The notes beneath the pieces are model-generated. The model was not told the DNA's origin, did no database searches, and was given only the letters and a program-made list of their open reading frames with translations. A DNA stretch of 64,000 bases, from assembly GCA_030272155.1 (NCBI GenBank), contig CP126191.1:642501-706500 (forward strand), in the 5' to 3' direction. The position numbers were made by a program, and so were the translations under genes. Numbering within the stretch: position 1 is the first letter of the stretch; every line of letters starts with the position of its first letter. Positions 30,846 through 42,921 of the stretch are shown here, piece by piece. The stretch is from Tetradesmus obliquus (Eukaryota > Chlorophyta > Chlorophyceae > Sphaeropleales > Scenedesmaceae).

Positions 30846-33800
30846 ATGGCTGAGCGTATCGTGTTCAGCCTGGAGCAGGAGGAGCAGCAGCCCAAGTCTG
30901 CACTGGAAGAACAGCGAGAGAGGCACAGGCAGCGGTGAGCAACTGGAAGCTGTCAAAACTGTAGTATGTTTGTTCTAAAATGTCTTTGCAGCAAGCTGAG
31001 CAGGGTGTGCAAAGCAGCTGCCAGTTTTTCCATGCCTCAGAGCTGCTGCTGTGCGTGGTGCACAGCTGGTTATGTGCACTTGGTGCATGTTGTTTAGTGA
31101 AGTGCACCTCTGGCATATGATAACAAGAGCAGAACCTTTCACAGCAGTGTTTCAGCGGCAGCAGCAGCAGCAGCAGCAGTAGCAGCAGCTGCTCAGCCGT
31201 GTTTGGTAGAAGCACTGCTGTCATGCATCGGCTGGTGATGTGCACTTGTTGCAGTATTGGTTGAAGTGCACCTCTGACCCGCCATAACAACAGCAGCAGC
31301 TGCACCGCATTAAGCTAGCAGCAGAAGCAGCAGCAGCACCAGCACCAGCAGCTGCTTGCACGTCATCAGGGAAACAGCAGTAGCAGCAGCATTGGCTGCT
31401 CAGCTTCATCTGCCAGCACAGCTGTTTCTGCTCAGGGTCCTGCACACCCAGCTGATGCTTCGAATGCGCAGTGACCTAAAGCTTGCCCGCTTTACCGCAA
31501 GCAAGCAACAGCAGGATTGCACGCATCAGCAAAAGCCAGCAACCGCACACCATTGTCCAGCCAGTTGTTCATTCGCAGATATTCATGGCAGCAACATTAG
31601 CAGCAGAAGCCGCAGCAGGAGGGGGCACCCGCCAGCCCTGCCGCCACTACACCACTAAGAAAACCACCCTACCAGACACGTGGTGCTGCTGACGTGATGG
31701 GCACGCCTCTTACCATGTGTACACTGCTCTGCTGAATAAGCCGTACTGCTGCTGCTGCTCCTGCTGCTGCTGTGCCTGTGACCTGTTCTGTCCAGCGCTG
31801 AGCGCTTCGGCACGCAGTACCACGACCCCGCAGCGCTGCCCAAGTTTGCTCAGGAGGCGCGCAAGGAGCGCTTCCGGCGCGAGGGCTTCGCCACCGGTAT
31901 AGACCTGTTCTCTGAGGTGAGGCTCATGTGATTTGTAATCAATGACACTGCGGATGTAACAGTAACATTCAAAAATGCCACCTTACTTGTCGGCGCAAGG
32001 GCGTCGCCACCGGCATGCTCCTGTTTCCTGAAGTGTGGCTCTGTAACATGTTGGTGACACCACATTCAAAGGTCGACATATTATGATGTAACAATTTGTG
32101 CAAGAAGCGCTTCCGGCGAGGGGGCTTTGCCACAGGCATAGACCTGTTCCTTTGAGGTACGGCGCCGTGCAGTGACACTGCGGTTGTAGCAGTGACATTC
32201 GCTACTGCTGTCTAGTTGTCGTGCTGAGTCGTGTGTTTAGTGCTCGGTTATGCAGCAGGCGTGCCTGCCACCTGAGATCAGGACTGGACCCAGATGCAAG
32301 TGCTCCATCTGTCAACAATGAATTTGGTTACAAGCGAACCCTGTATACCTTCCTCTTTGATTTGCTGCTGCCATGCAAATGATGTTGCATTGCAGGAGGA
32401 GATAGCAAAGCGTGCCGCGCGTGCAAAAAAGTTTGGGCTGCCAGAGGAGCGCCAAGCACCAAGTTATGCGCCAGACCCTGAAGATCTGAAGCGCGAAGCT
32501 CGCGCTAAGAAGTTTGGCGTGAAGTATGAAAAGCCCACCCCGGACACGCTGCTGCAGAAGCAGGGTGCGCGGCTGCTGAGAGTTGACACACTGCATGCCT
32601 TGCATCATTAAAACATTTGGAAGTTTGGCGTGAAGTATGAAAAGCCCAACCCAGACACGCTGCTGCAGAAGCAGGGTGGGTTGCTGCTGGGCACCAGCAA
32701 GCACTGCATGTACCCAGCAAGACGCTATAGGCTTGACAGACAGTTGACGGATGTTTGACTGACCTTTGACCAGCCGTTGACCAAGCGTTGACTGACCCTC
32801 TGACTTGCCTGCAGTTTTGTTTGAGGCGCACAAGGACGTGCCTGCCGACGTGCCGTACCGCCATGTTGTCATCTACAGTCAAAGGCCTTTGACTGACCTT
32901 TGACCGAAGTTTGACCAACAAACTACTGTCAACTTGACTGCCTTCAGACCTGTTTGAGCAGCGCAAGGACGCGCCCGAGGACGTGCCGCGCCGCGAGGTT
33001 GCCATCTACAGTTCAAGGCCTTTGACTGACGTTTGACCAACGTTTGACCAACAAACTACTGTCAATTTGACTGCCTGCAGACCTGTTTGAGCCGCGCAAG
33101 GACGCGCCCGAGGACGTGCCGCGCCGCGAGGTTGCCATCTACCTGTACGGCATTGACGTGATGAGCACCAGCGATGTGCTGGCCTACTTTGACGAGTATG
33201 GCCCTAGCCTGGTGGAGTGGATCAACGACTCCAGCTGTGAGTGGGCTCATTGTTGTGGTACACATTGTGCCGCTGGTACAGTTATGGTTAAAAGTTGCGT
33301 TGATAATTTTTGCCTTGACGAGTACGGCCCTAGCCTGGTGGAGTGGATCAACGACTCCAGCTGTGAGTGAGGCGCATTGTGGTGGCGCTGGTTGCTTCAT
33401 CTAACGATGCATTGAGTTATTTTTAGTTTTTGCTGTTAGTGCCAGTCTGAGCTTCTCTGGTGAATGGTTAAATGACTCCAGCTGTGAGTGTGGTGCATTG
33501 CGGTGCCGCCGGCACAGGTCTAGTTGACACAGTTGTTTGAGCTGAAAGCGTTGCTGCTTCTAGTGTCAGGCCTACCGGGCCAGCCTGGTGAACTGGATCA
33601 ACGAACGCCGCTGTGAGTATGGTGCAATGTGGAGCCGCTAGCTGGTTCATCTAACGTTGTGTTCACAACAAGGTGCGATGAGTTATGTTCAGCTTGTTGT
33701 TCAGATGCTGCCACCACGCGCCTCGCCACCGCCGGCTGCTATTGTCTCACCGTGCTTTGTTGTTGCCGTGGATGTTTACTACAGGCTGTGTCGTGTTTGA

Positions 33801-34606
33801 GGATGCCGCCACCACGCGCCGCGCCATTGCGGGCTGCGGCCACCCCCTCACAGCGGAGGAGCTGTCGACAGCGCCAGACTCCATGGATGAGACCATGGGG
33901 GAGCTTGATGCTGCTGCTAGCATCCCCATGCTGTGGCACAAGGGACGGGACTTCATCAAGCATGTGCAAGGGAAAGATGTGAAGGTGCGGCCCTGCAGCT
34001 GACTGTTCCCACTTTCAGGGATAACACCTGGATGTAGTTTGCAGCAGCAGCGGCAGTTGCTAAAGGGCACGGATGCAGCAGTCCAATGCATCCAGGTAAG
34101 CTGCTCACTGCTGCTAGCGCCAGACCCCATGGATGAGGCAATGGGGCGAGCTTGATGCTGCTGCCAGCATCCCTATGCTGGGGCACAAAGGGCGGGACTT
34201 TGTCAAAGGCAAGGATGCACAAGGGAAGGACGTAAAGGTGTGGGTGTGCGGCTAGCGCTTGCAGGCACAGCACTGCTGTGGCGGCCACAGGCACACAAAC
34301 ATGTGTAGGTTCTCCCACGATCTGCAGCAGCAGCAGCTGGTCTAGTATGCCAACAAATTTCATTGATGTACCGCATAGCCACAGAGAAAACAAGTAAACC
34401 TGCTGTGCTGTCATCCGCCGCCTGCCGCTGCTTGTAACGTTGCAACAGATTCCGCTGATGTACCGCATGGCCGCTGACCTCTGATATCATATGCTGGGCC
34501 CCCATCCACCGCCTTCTGCTGCTTGTAACGTTGCAACAGATCCCGCTGATGTACCGCATGGCCACAGACATCAAGCTAACCTGCAATGTCCTCATCCATT
34601 GGCGGC

Positions 34607-34639
<33 letters not shown>

Positions 34640-35873
34640 CATCCACTGCAACAGATCCCGCTGATGTACCGCATGGCGACCGACCTGGACCAGAAGGACC
34701 CCCACGCGGAGAAGCGCAGCAGATACCTGTGGAAGGTGCGCACGCCACAACTGCAGTTTACCCACAGCCACGCACGCCAACTGCTTGGGATTTTTGCTGC
34801 ATGTGCGCTTGTTACAGCCACCTTCAGCAGCCTAGATCACCCAGCCTGCTGTGCTGTTGTTGTGCCAGTGCCAAGCTGCAGCTTTGATTAGTTTTGGCGC
34901 AGCTTTGTAATAGTTTTGGTGGCAAAGAGGACATGGGCAAGACGTGTGGGCACTCAGAAACAGCATGCAGCGCGTGTTGGCTGATGTGCTAGGTAAATAC
35001 TAAGCGCTGTGTGCAATCCTCTGCTGCAGGGCAAGCGGCGGCGGGATGACGGCTATCAAGAGCAGCAGCAGCAGCAAGGCAGGGGCAGGGGCAGGGGCAG
35101 AGGCCGGCAGCAGCACGGCGAATATGAGGGAGATGACTGGCAGGAAGAAGGGCAGTGGGGGGAGGGCTATGCAGAAGGAGATGACAACATGCAGCAGCAG
35201 CAGCAGCAGGGCGGGCGCGGCGGCAGGAATGTGCGGCAGCGGGCGCAGCAGCCGGGTGATGTTGACATGCATGATGCAGAGGTGAGCTTGCGGAGGGTGC
35301 TGCTGCATTGTGTTGCGGGTGTGTTGTGGCGCACTGCTGGGTTGCGGGCTGGCTGGCAGGGCATCTTTGTGTTCTGATCTGCGATGGTGCATAGTGGGTA
35401 CTGTTCTGGGATGGGCATGCAATTTGCACAGCACAGTATCATCGCCGCAACAGGTTTGCATTGACTGTGTTGAATCTGCTAAAGCTCCTTCAATGGCCCC
35501 TCAACCTGGCAGCACGTACCTCTTGTTGCGGCCTGCCGCTCTATCTCCCCAAAACATTCCGTTTGGCCCTTCAGTTTGCTGTTGTGGATCTGCATGCTGT
35601 TGTTTATGATCGTGCTGCCCTGCTGTCTGGTGTGCTGCTGTGCAGGAGGACCCAGTAGCAGCAGCAGCAGCAGCAGCAGCAGGTGGCGGGGAGGAGCTGG
35701 ATCCTGACGCGGCACGTGACTTGCGCGAGCAGCTCAAGCAGCGCGATGCGGCGCGGAGAGCAGCAGAGGAGGATCTGCCATGGCTGGAGGTGCCGCAGCC
35801 TGAAGGGGATGCAGCAGAAGAGGATGATGATAGTGCATCGACCAGTGGCTCTGGCTCACTCAGTGAAGACTGA
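30846..35873 (+). CDS. NCBP3-like: Nuclear cap-binding protein subunit 3-like
   Basis: NCBP3 binds the m7G cap of mRNA and pairs with NCBP1 in mRNA export (known for the family). Eight exons: 30846-30934, 31796-31916, 32396-32564, 33081-33236, 33785-33984, 34655-34735, 35030-35281, 35646-35873; phases agree; 431 aa. Early segments RARAKKFGL and REARAKKFGV match the FxxR/K-AKRF region of human NCBP3. The RRM-like core runs VAIYLYGIDVMSTSDVLAYF, then GPSLVEWINDSSC, then VVFEDAATTRRAI (~144-190). The human WLDD cap-contact motif is W-I-N-D here (~173-176). IPLMYRMATDLDQKDPHAEK matches the LFMRFATKDDKK segment, followed by RSRYLWKGKRRRDDG. The C-terminus has an RG-repeat tract, Gln runs and an acidic Ser-rich tail, as in animal NCBP3. 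At least six junctions are echoed. Confidence 0.85.
31860..32160 (+). repeat. 3' junction echoes of NCBP3-like exon 2
   Basis: The segment encoding RRRGFATGIDLF plus the intron start recurs at about 31987-32035 (diverged) and 32098-32160. Confidence 0.82.
32500..32690 (+). repeat. 3' junction echo of NCBP3-like exon 3
   Basis: The segment encoding KKFGVKYEKPTPDTLLQKQ with donor (32508-32566) is repeated at about 32620-32680 with Thr to Asn and an intact GT donor. Confidence 0.9.
32740..33130 (+). repeat. 5' junction echoes of NCBP3-like exon 4, with TTTGAC-rich spacers
   Basis: The acceptor and exon start (DLFEPRKDAPEDVPRREVAI) occur at 32815-32876, 32948-33010 and, complete, from 33081. 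The spacers (32736-32812, 32878-32945, 33015-33075) are dense in TTTGAC/GTTGAC words. Confidence 0.92.
33185..33625 (+). repeat. 3' junction echoes of NCBP3-like exon 4 (four copies)
   Basis: The exon end encoding GPSLVEWINDSSC and the GTGAGT donor recurs at about 33312-33368, 33452-33490 and 33570-33618, the last reading ASLVNWINERRC. Confidence 0.9.
33685..33840 (+). repeat. 5' junction echo of NCBP3-like exon 5
   Basis: The DAATTRRAIAGC-encoding start of exon 5 (33806-33840) is preceded by a copy at about 33703-33745. Confidence 0.8.
33865..34240 (+). repeat. 3' junction echo of NCBP3-like exon 5
   Basis: A block of ~120 bases encoding PDSMDETMGELDAAASIPML through KDVK and the donor (33870-33986) is repeated at about 34118-34240 with one frameshift and an altered middle. 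Confidence 0.85.
34360..34690 (+). repeat. 5' junction echoes of NCBP3-like exon 6 (four copies)
   Basis: The acceptor and exon start encoding IPLMYRMAT occur at about 34360-34382 (partial), 34443-34472, 34530-34570 and, complete, from 34655. A (CTG)n tract precedes the last copy. Confidence 0.88.
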
Positions 35874-36002
35874 GTTGATTATTGTGCTGTTGACTGTGGC
35901 ACCAAGTTCAATGATATCATGGGTCTCTCCTCAATGCAGCAGAAGATGATGATGGGTATGCACCGGGCAGTGCCTCCGGCTCGCTCAGTGAGATTGAGTT
36001 GA
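35810..36002 (+). repeat. 3' echo of the NCBP3-like gene end
   Basis: The tail encoding AAEEDDDSA...SGSLSE (35810-35873) is repeated at about 35936-36000, where the copy reads through ...GSLSEIELRGG instead of stopping. Confidence 0.82.
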
Positions 36003-36132
36003 GGGGAGGTGTTGAGCCGAATTTGCGAGGCGAAGCAAGCCCCCATTGCACTTGCACACCCTATGAAGTTGAAGGTGTCCTTCTCCACACAGTATATATA
36101 TAGTTCAGGGCTCTGTGAGAGGTACACTAGTA

Positions 36133-36158
36133 TGTCCGTACAGCCTGCTGTACGGACA
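36133..36158. repeat. Short hairpin in NCBP3-like 3' flank
   Basis: TGTCCGTACAG and CTGTACGGACA pair as 11-bp arms around four bases, ~260 bases past the stop. It may lie in the 3' UTR. Confidence 0.85.
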
Positions 36159-36277
36159 GCAGGGTATACACTGCAGCCCAGGCATATTGTGGTGTGTCCC
36201 GTTGGGGCTGATGCCGTTGCCAGCTATGTTGCGGCTGGTGCTGTTGCCCGGCGGCCAACGGCTGATGCTGTTGCCGG

Positions 36278-36282
36278 TGTAA
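36278..36282 (+). terminator. Candidate poly(A) signal TGTAA for NCBP3-like gene
   Basis: TGTAA ~405 bases after the stop. Confidence 0.35.
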
Positions 36283-39200
36283 ACTCAGTGTACAGCAACA
36301 GTGTTGCTAGGCGAGCATGGATGCTTGTTGAGATCACCTGTGTGTTGCATGCGGCGTGTCGCACATACAGCATAGCTCCTGGCCATGCCGGTCAGCAGTG
36401 CTGGCGAGCATGCTGGCTGTTGTATTGGAATGATCCATGCATGATCCAATTGGCACTATCCTTTGGCGCGGCAAGCGCGCTTACATGATGGTGCTGTGAC
36501 AGTTGTACGCTGTAAGTCACCATGGCTCTGATGTCAGTGTTATTATGGGTCTTCTCGCATTGAAACCAAGCAAAGACGAGGACTGTTACATCTGGTCGCC
36601 ATGGCACATGCACGCGAGCGCGGTATCATGTGCTATCACAGCATGCATGATGATGCATGATGCGTAGCAAGCAGTTCAAACGTGCGGCCTACGAGCAGCA
36701 CCACGGGCAACTTGCCCTGCCTTGAAGGCTGATAGGAACAGCACGAAAGCAGCAATTCAGCGCTGAACAGTGCGCTGGCCTGACACTTCGATGCATAAAC
36801 AATAACACGGCCTTCAGCTGACAGCTGACAAACAGCCGTACGTGCTGTGGCAGCATTTGATTACGCGCGCGCGGCATACACACAATTCCACGCAAGACAT
36901 ACTGCAGCCTGAGCAGCTGGACACTGTCCTGGCATCATGCTGATGCGGCACAGCAGAACAGCACAGTGATGTACACGCACACCACCAGGTGCCCAGCCCG
37001 AACAGCCGAATGAAATTGCCGTGTCTGCACACCAATCAGCATGCACAGGACTGTCCAAAACAGCAGCAGCAGCAGCAGCGCAGCCATGTGTTTTTGATTG
37101 AAAAAACGAAATTGATGCGTCATGCGTTCTGCAGCTGGGAGAGCCCACAACCAGCTGTTGTCCTGAGTACAGTCAAGCACAAGGACCGGCCAACTGCACA
37201 TACAGCCATGGTCAGGCTGTACAAAACCGTCTCCAGCACACAGGCAGTCCTTGCAAGGCGACAGCTGTGCTGCTGCAAAGCAGCAGGCTGCCGGCTTGCC
37301 CTCACATGCGCTTCACTGCTTGCACCAGCACCTGCACAAATCCACTCTGCAATCTGCCTTGCAATAAAGCAGCAGATACACATGCAGCAAGGTACATATT
37401 TGTAACAATATTCAAAACCAGTCACACCATGCAGCTCATGCATCATGCACTTGCCCATGACCGCCTGCACAGGCAGCTGAGGCCCATCTGGTCACACACA
37501 GTGCTGCTTGCTGTACCATCCAACATAGTCAGAAGCAGCACGGCAGCCTGCACACACTCACAATGATTGTAACAGTAATATGCACACCGCCCAGCCTCGA
37601 GCTTCTGTATTAGGTTGCTGCCATGCAAAGAGATTCACTTCCGGTCCACACCATGCAGCAGCAAGCAAAGCTTCACCAATCCACTGCCTTGGAAGCAGCC
37701 AACAACCGGGTTTGGGCAATCCGCAAAGGCCTCTGTCAAGCCCCTGTTGCGCCATCACCAATACCAAAAGCGTCACCCTAAAACTCCTCTGCCGTCATGC
37801 ATCACCACCACGGATCAAGCAGGGTCCATCCGTCACACCTGCAGGAACTTGCAGGAAGCTCACCCTCACCACCCGCTCATCAACTGTGTGCAGTGTCCAG
37901 CCCTGTCTGCAGGAGCTGCAACGCTGCTATGCAACACTCGCCGCCCAGCAGGACCACCACAGCCAGAAAGAAATCAGTCAGCTCAAAGCAAGGATGCATC
38001 TTCCAGTGCTCATGACATGGCAAATAACCGCAGCAGCACAGACAGCACCAGCAGCAAGCCTGGCTTTGTCGCGTCAACAGCTTCCACCAAAAGCGTCAGC
38101 AGGAACCAGGCACAAAGCAAGCAGCAGCAGCGATGCCTGAGCTGCGCAGCAACACCCTTCTCTGAGGACGCATCCAACCGCTGCACCCCACTCAGCCCAC
38201 AGCAGAAAACCTGTGCCAATTTTCCAGCCCACGCAGCGCATGTTTGTGCTTGGGGCACCCACTGCTGCACCGGCATGATGCAAAAGAACACCAAGCTGCA
38301 GCACTTTTGGTGAGGCACGCACCACATGCTGACCTGGTAGACGCAGCATGCAATGCTGTGGGCGTCAACAGCAATGAAATGTGAGCCAGCGGCACATGCT
38401 GTTTCATAGTAGCAGCAGCAGCAGCAGCAGCAGGCGTGCAATCCAACAGCATGTGCTGTTGGTGTGGGTTTGTGGCAGTGAGTACGAGGTTTGGCACAGT
38501 GCAACACACACACTCATATTCAAAGAACACACACACTCGCATACCCACGCAGTTGCCCACAGCCGTCAAACCAACCACCTCAGAAGGGTGGAAAGGGGTT
38601 TCGACGCAAGCCCCACTACTGGTGCACGGCAGCACCACGCACACAGCCTTCAACTCACAGTCCTAAAGGCTGCAGCAGAGGCCGGCCCTCTCACAACACT
38701 AGCAACAACTGAACAGTTTGCTGAGGTACAAAGTAAGGAAGATCCTAAGTGTAAAAACGATCAAATTCCAGGCTCCAGCACCCCTGCTGCACCTGTGCGG
38801 CGCGCAGGCAGATGCTGTGCCTTGTTTAGGGTTGATAAATCAGTCATACAAGCAGCGGGCAGAGCAACACACCCCTGGCAACACCCAACACTATGCCCTT
38901 CATCCCAGACGCACACACACAGCTGGTCCAGCTCCCCGCGGCTATCTTGCTATCCATGCAGGCACACAATGATATGGGGACCTCGCTTGTGCATGCACGC
39001 AAACCAGTAGCTCCTCACAGCACCTCACTAAATCAAACCAGATCAAATCCGCCACAGCACAAAACGTCAAGCCCCGCATGTCAACCAGCTGGCTACAGGT
39101 ACCAACAAACGCCAGGCTGCCTGCACCACACACTGCAGCAGCAGCTGCTGCTGCCGCCACAGTAGCTGCTAGCGTCTTAGCCCATTATGCACGGGCAGGA

Positions 39201-39409
39201 CATCATGTTGCTGGCGGCTCGGCAGGATTTGCAGCGCCTTGCAGCACAGCAGCACGCTTGTGGAGTGGAGTATTGCCACCCACACGTGTTGTCAAAATAC
39301 ACCACCCTCAGCTACCCATGATACTCCCAAAGGAAGCCACTAGGAGCTGCTGCTGCGCATTTGGCTTGACAGCAGCTCTGGGTAAAACGTGGCAATGAGT
39401 CCCCTAACA

Positions 39410-39580
39410 AAACACGCACACACATACAAGCGGCCAGTTTCTACACAGAAGACACACACGCAAGGACTCAGACACACATACAAGCGGCCAGTTCCCACAT
39501 AGGAGAGATACACGCAATGACACACACACACACACACCCACCCACCCACACACACCCACACCCACACCCACATTCTACAG
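39410..39580. repeat. CA-rich microsatellite region
   Basis: Mixed (CA)n and CACCCA repeats. A block containing CATACAAGCGGCCAGTT is also present twice (about 39424 and 39477). Confidence 0.85.
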
Positions 39581-40108
39581 AGGAGCACTTATCCTGACAG
39601 GCGAAGAGGCCTTAGGCGCAGGAACACAGAAAACAGTAAGCAGGCCAGACACAGCAGTTGTGCACCGCCGGCGGATCGGCCTGATTTAGGAATGTAGGGT
39701 GAATGCCGTAGTAAGACTGGCATACAGCACGAGGTCACTATGACTACCAACTTTTGACAGTGTACAAGGCCTAAACCCAGCCCCTAAACCCAGGTGCTGA
39801 GACCCGAAACACAACACTTGGCTGCCTGGCTGGCAGCCGGTTCCTAACAACAATGAGCACAAAGCAGCAGCGCAGCGCACACCAGCACTGCTGTACTGGT
39901 TGATGCTGCTGCGGCACCATGTTTCTGGTATTGTATGCAATAACTAGCAACAACCCTAATGCAAAAGTAGTCAAGCAGTACCCTGTAACCTTGTACCATG
40001 CAGCAGCTGGTGGCGGCAATCGCTCCCCAGCGCTTGGGTACATGGGCTCAGTCAAAGCAGTCAAACTCCATGATATGGTCAAACTCTGGTCAAACTCAGA
40101 ATCAACGG

Positions 40109-41470
40109 TCAGCTCCAAGGCTCCTTCAGCAGGTCCTTGGAGCCCCTCAGCGTGGATACAGGCCTCAATGAGTAGCTGTCAATCCCGCTTTCCCAGCTGG
40201 GCGTCCACACGTTGTTATAACCCATCGAGCGCATCAGCCCTGCACACTTGTCGTGGCTGAACTGCTGGCACGGCACCCACTGCCAGTCGGCAGTCCATGT
40301 GCCGACGTTCTCTGGTGAAACGGCAGTGCCGCGCATAGCGTCTGGGTCCCTGAACCCTCGGTAGCCATCCTTGGCGTTGACATATGGTGCCCATTGGTTG
40401 TTCTGGCGGTTGCTGGGGTCGAAAGGAGCCCAGGAGAAGGGCCTGTCCTGCAAGATGTCGATGTGATCATCAGGGCACTCGGAGCAGCGATCGCCAACCT
40501 GCGGTTTAGGGTTGTGGGGTGGTAAGAGGCAGGACAAAGGCGGCAGGGGAAGTGCAGTGCAGCAGGACGCATGAGATATACAGTATACTTGTGCGGGGCT
40601 GCTGCAAAACAGCACTGAGCCTTGCATTGCAGCATGCTGTGCTACAGCTTTGTTTCGTACAGCATGCGCGTGAAAACATGTGGATGCAGGCAGTGCTATG
40701 CAAAGTAGCAGTTACATTGCAGTAGCCTGTAGCTGCTAATGCTGCTGCACCCTGATTTCAAATGCTGCTGCTGCTGCTGCTGCTGCATTTCCTGCAAGCA
40801 CACTGCTGCTGGTGGTACATGGCTGCTACTGCTGTGGCACATGCAGCAGCTGCTGGATTCTTCACCAGCACCTGCCAGCGACTGCTACCCAAGCTGCTAC
40901 TGCTGGTGCTTCAAGCTGCTGCTGCTGACCCTGCTGCTGTTGCTGCCATAGCTCACACACCTTGGCCAAAAACGTAAGCCCCAAGTGCTTGCGGGCGTTC
41001 TCCTTCTGGATGCCTTTGTTGTAGTCATCATCGCCGCCATGCATGCGCACACACATGCACCTGTCACATGCGCCCTTGTCGCCAGCCCAGCCGCCTTGAT
41101 ACGTCTTCAGGTACTTTGTGCTGACTGCTACCATTGCGTAGTCATTGTCCCCACGCAGCACCTTATTGCAGGCAGCCAGGTGCTGTGGCGAGGAGCCATA
41201 CACTGGACCGCGGTAGATGGAGGCACGCCCAAACTTCATGCACTGCTTGGCACGGTTAGTTGGCCATGTAGGCCATGATCCCATCCTGCCATTTCTGCAC
41301 CAGTGGGACTGGGGCCTCAGGTGGGATTCGATTGCTGACGAACACTTGCCGTACATGTTTGGGTCCGAAGGCGACTGGTCAACGCCGTTGACTGTGGGCA
41401 CCTCCCTGCAGGGAGAACCGGCAGATGCTGCTGCAGCAAGCGCCAGCAGGCAAACTGCGAGCAGGCCCAT
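40109..41470 (-). CDS. Secreted expansin-like (double-psi beta-barrel) protein
   Basis: Probably an extracellular wall-acting or carbohydrate-binding protein; activity unknown. Two exons, 41470-40961 and 40498-40109, with phase 0 and a GT-AG intron; 299 aa; TGA stop. A signal peptide covers about residues 1-18 (MGLLAVCLLALAAAASAG). The central domain follows the expansin/EG45 order: GRASIYRG, a cysteine (AACNK), DYAMVAVSTKYL, GACDRCMCVRM, and then VGDRCSECPDDHIDILQDRPF, which matches the D-x-C-P-x-C...H-x-D-L signature. At least eight cysteines suggest disulfides. No C-terminal pollen-allergen domain is recognisable; the end (GTWTADWQWVPCQQ...) may be a family-specific extension. No echo arrays flank its exons. 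Confidence 0.75.
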
Positions 41471-41853
41471 TCTGGCGGGAAAGCACCTGGAGTAGAATCA
41501 CACACAAGCAATGCAACGTCAAAAGGCTACATATGCATTGAATATTGCGTTGCCAGCAAGATCATGCAGAGCTATCGGTGGTTGAAGCGGTCAATCGGCC
41601 TGCAGCCAAAACTGCCTGACATGCGAATGATCATCACAGACTGGAGCAGCAACACATAATTCAACTATGGTGTATACGAAAAGCCTTATGCAGGGGAACA
41701 GCAACCTGCTGCAGGCCCCTAGCAGCAGCACATGTTGAAAACATACGAAGAAGCAAACTTGGCTGTCTTCAGCCCATAGCAAAGAAACAGGTTATCAAAC
41801 CTGTCAAATACTCACAGAATTTAAGCAAATTGTCCTCTGCGGGGCTCTGCGCG

Positions 41854-41862
41854 TTTATAAAG
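41854..41862 (-). promoter_or_regulatory. Possible TATA box of expansin-like gene
   Basis: CTTTATAAA on the minus strand, ~385 bases upstream of the start codon. If genuine, the 5' UTR is spliced or long. Confidence 0.25.
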
Positions 41863-42769
41863 AGAGAGCGGACGCCTCTACCTTTATCCTGCTTGTGCCT
41901 AGCTGGTGATCAATTCTTAGATGATAGATATGAACCAACACCAAAATGTGGAGCTCCCAACCTTCCCTGGAACTGAGAAGCTGCTGAGGCTGCATCCTTC
42001 AGTTGTAGCCCGACAGGGCAGGTGGTTGTTACATGCCTGCCCGACAGCACAGGCTGCACTGATACGTTGCAATTTGGCATCGTCTGTTGTTAATTTTGAT
42101 CAACATCATCCTTGTCGGCTGCAGCTTGCCCACCCTTACAGCTCGGGACCACAAGTTACACCAGCCCGTTCTCGCATTCAAACCATTGAATGTTCAAGGA
42201 GGCCCAAGTAATAATGTCTTGAGTCCCTTAGGTTGCCACATGGAAGCTTTCAGGGTCTCACAGCTGTGTTCTATCCAGTTTATCACCGGTGGGACTGCTA
42301 GTGACTGCCCAGGAGGCTAGTCTCCGTCGTTGTGACCGTGACAACGATTCTGCAAGCGTTTATATCAAAGCAGTTGAAGCAATTTCACTACTGTTATGGC
42401 AGGGTGCTCGTTGGATCTGCCTCAGCCATGACACTGGCCAACCGAATTAGCTCATCAATTGCTGAGCAGTGCTACACCGCTGTCAAATGAACAATTACAT
42501 GATAAAATGCACAAGTGTGCAACCGCTGTTACCAACTGCGATGGCCAGCCTGGTCTCGTACTTTCATTGGTCTCGTCTCGTCTCGTTGAAGTGAGAAAGA
42601 GACGCGGAGAGCCAAGAGCATCCACCAGCACGTGTGAGACGCTGCAAGTCATATTAAAAAATCGATTCACATGCGGCCTTCAGTGCAGCAGGGCTGAGCG
42701 CTCTGGAAATGGCCTTGACTCCTCTGTGGAGTGAAACCGGTGACCGTCACCATGGCCAGGAAGGTGACC

Positions 42770-42774
42770 TTACA
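42770..42774 (-). terminator. Candidate poly(A) signal TGTAA for TTC4
   Basis: TTACA on the plus strand, ~710 bases past the TTC4 stop. Confidence 0.25.
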
Positions 42775-42921
42775 AAAGAATCATAAGTTTTGTTTGACAC
42801 TTGAGTCAGGCAGGTGCACAGCTCTTGCATTGCTGCAGGGGCTAGCGCCCACACGGTCACTTGTCAAGACAGCACTGCCGCCGCGGCAGTGCCACTCAGT
42901 GGCACTGCAGTGCAGTGCAGT

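Larger units (their letters stand above)
36003..40108. other. Long gene-free stretch between convergent genes
   Basis: No splice-supported coding region on either strand. It contains a candidate poly(A) signal (36278), an 11-bp-arm hairpin at 36133-36158, and CA-rich microsatellite at 39410-39580. The open frame at 37615-38313 is compositionally like the surrounding non-coding DNA. Confidence 0.5.

Noticed and set aside
36009..36488. 159-codon plus-strand open frame after the NCBP3-like gene
   Set aside because: Starts inside the 3' echo region and lacks any family resemblance; probably 3' UTR.
37615..38313. 232-codon plus-strand open frame
   Set aside because: No family signature, composition like surrounding non-coding DNA, no splice or start support.
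39775..39800. Telomere-like CCTAAACCC words (also near 4207, 38826, 40503)
   Set aside because: Single or double motifs only, no tandem array, so not interstitial telomere.
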